Made by a program: the position numbers and the translations under genes. A stretch of 64,000 bases of DNA, from assembly GCA_963621575.1 (NCBI GenBank), contig CAVFEH010000001.1:124001-188000 (forward strand), in the 5' to 3' direction. How positions within the stretch are numbered: the first letter of the stretch is position 1; the number at the start of each line of letters is the position of its first letter. The stretch is from UBA1724 sp963621575 (GTDB taxonomy: Bacteria > Verrucomicrobiota > Lentisphaeria > Oligosphaerales > Oligosphaeraceae). Positions 63,804 to 64,000 of this stretch are shown piece by piece. The notes under the pieces were generated by a model. The model was not told the origin of the DNA and did no database searches. It was given only the letters and a program-made list of their open reading frames with translations.

Positions 63804-64000
63804 TCTGTCTCTTTTTTATAAAAATAGGTCTTGTGGGTCCCTTGCAATTTGGTGGGAGGGGCTATATTCGTTGCCCTACGCCGTGCCTATAGGAGGGCAC
63901 GGGTGCATTGGTTGCACATTGTTTCCCATCAAGCTTTTCTATCCTTTATGTCGGAGCAGTCTGAGCGGCATCGTTGTCCCAGTGGGGGTGACTGTGCGAG

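Overview
The window is GC-rich, gene-dense bacterial DNA carrying chromosomal housekeeping and fermentation genes. The best taxonomic clue is the protein at 62866-63690. It has a type IV-pilin-like N-terminus (FTLIELLVVIAIIAILAAM) and a C-terminal H-X9-DG segment, a combination typical of Lentisphaerota and related PVC bacteria. With the anaerobic gene content ([FeFe] hydrogenases, AdhE, hybrid-cluster protein, hexosamine salvage) this suggests an anaerobic, probably gut-associated, Victivallis-like organism. That assignment is inference; there is no rRNA in the window.

Layout. 1-8366 (minus): a fermentation and redox block read as adhE, a Rex-like Rossmann protein with no DNA-binding domain, a small [2Fe-2S] protein, a sensory [FeFe] hydrogenase with a PAS domain, a SpoIIE/PP2C phosphatase, a second [2Fe-2S] protein and a group-B-type [FeFe] hydrogenase cut by the window edge. 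8599-17413 (plus): recJ, a DegT aminotransferase, an MsbA-like exporter, a stand-alone AICAR transformylase and a GyrA/ParC-type topoisomerase subunit. 17414-21992: decayed material (REP-type transposase, broken LTA-synthase-like sulfatase), a lipoprotein and a PAP2 phosphatase. 22045-25108 (minus): tetR, ferredoxin-like protein and hcp behind a candidate autoregulated promoter. 25259-29088: ADP-ribosylglycohydrolase, then a decayed stretch bracketed by two related palindromes that holds an AAA+ ATPase remnant, a tRNA-Ala and an AT-rich gene with a nonsense codon. 29093-34737 (minus): secreted SUMF and metallo-beta-lactamase-fold proteins, then rph, a RecB-like nuclease, a Y-family polymerase and a YolD-like protein. 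34958-39712 (plus): lipoprotein, periplasmic PPIase, tadA, mreC and a substrate-binding lipoprotein. 39837-45342 (minus): trkH, trkA, a tiny membrane ORF, ThuA protein and an FKBP with a Cys/His insert. 45654-52812 (plus): glycogen genes (pgm, glgP), a HAD phosphatase, a PFL/UPF0210 protein and a MarC-like protein. 53014-62261 (minus): carB, nucleotidyltransferase, hexosamine-kinase-like protein, ROK protein, an unknown protein and gpmI. 62866-64000: the pilin-like protein, a terminator and a promoter whose gene lies outside the window.

Recurring themes. Four long G/C homopolymers occur: one in the lipoprotein gene right after the lipobox cysteine, one in the MarC leader, one inside the transposase remnant at the exact point of its frameshift, and one intergenic. 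They could be contingency loci or sequencing artefacts. The redox block looks like a sensing and output cassette in which hydrogen or NADH status, through the sensory hydrogenase, Rex-like protein and phosphatase, could be tied to hydrogen and ethanol production. No CRISPR array, complete insertion sequence or prophage was seen.
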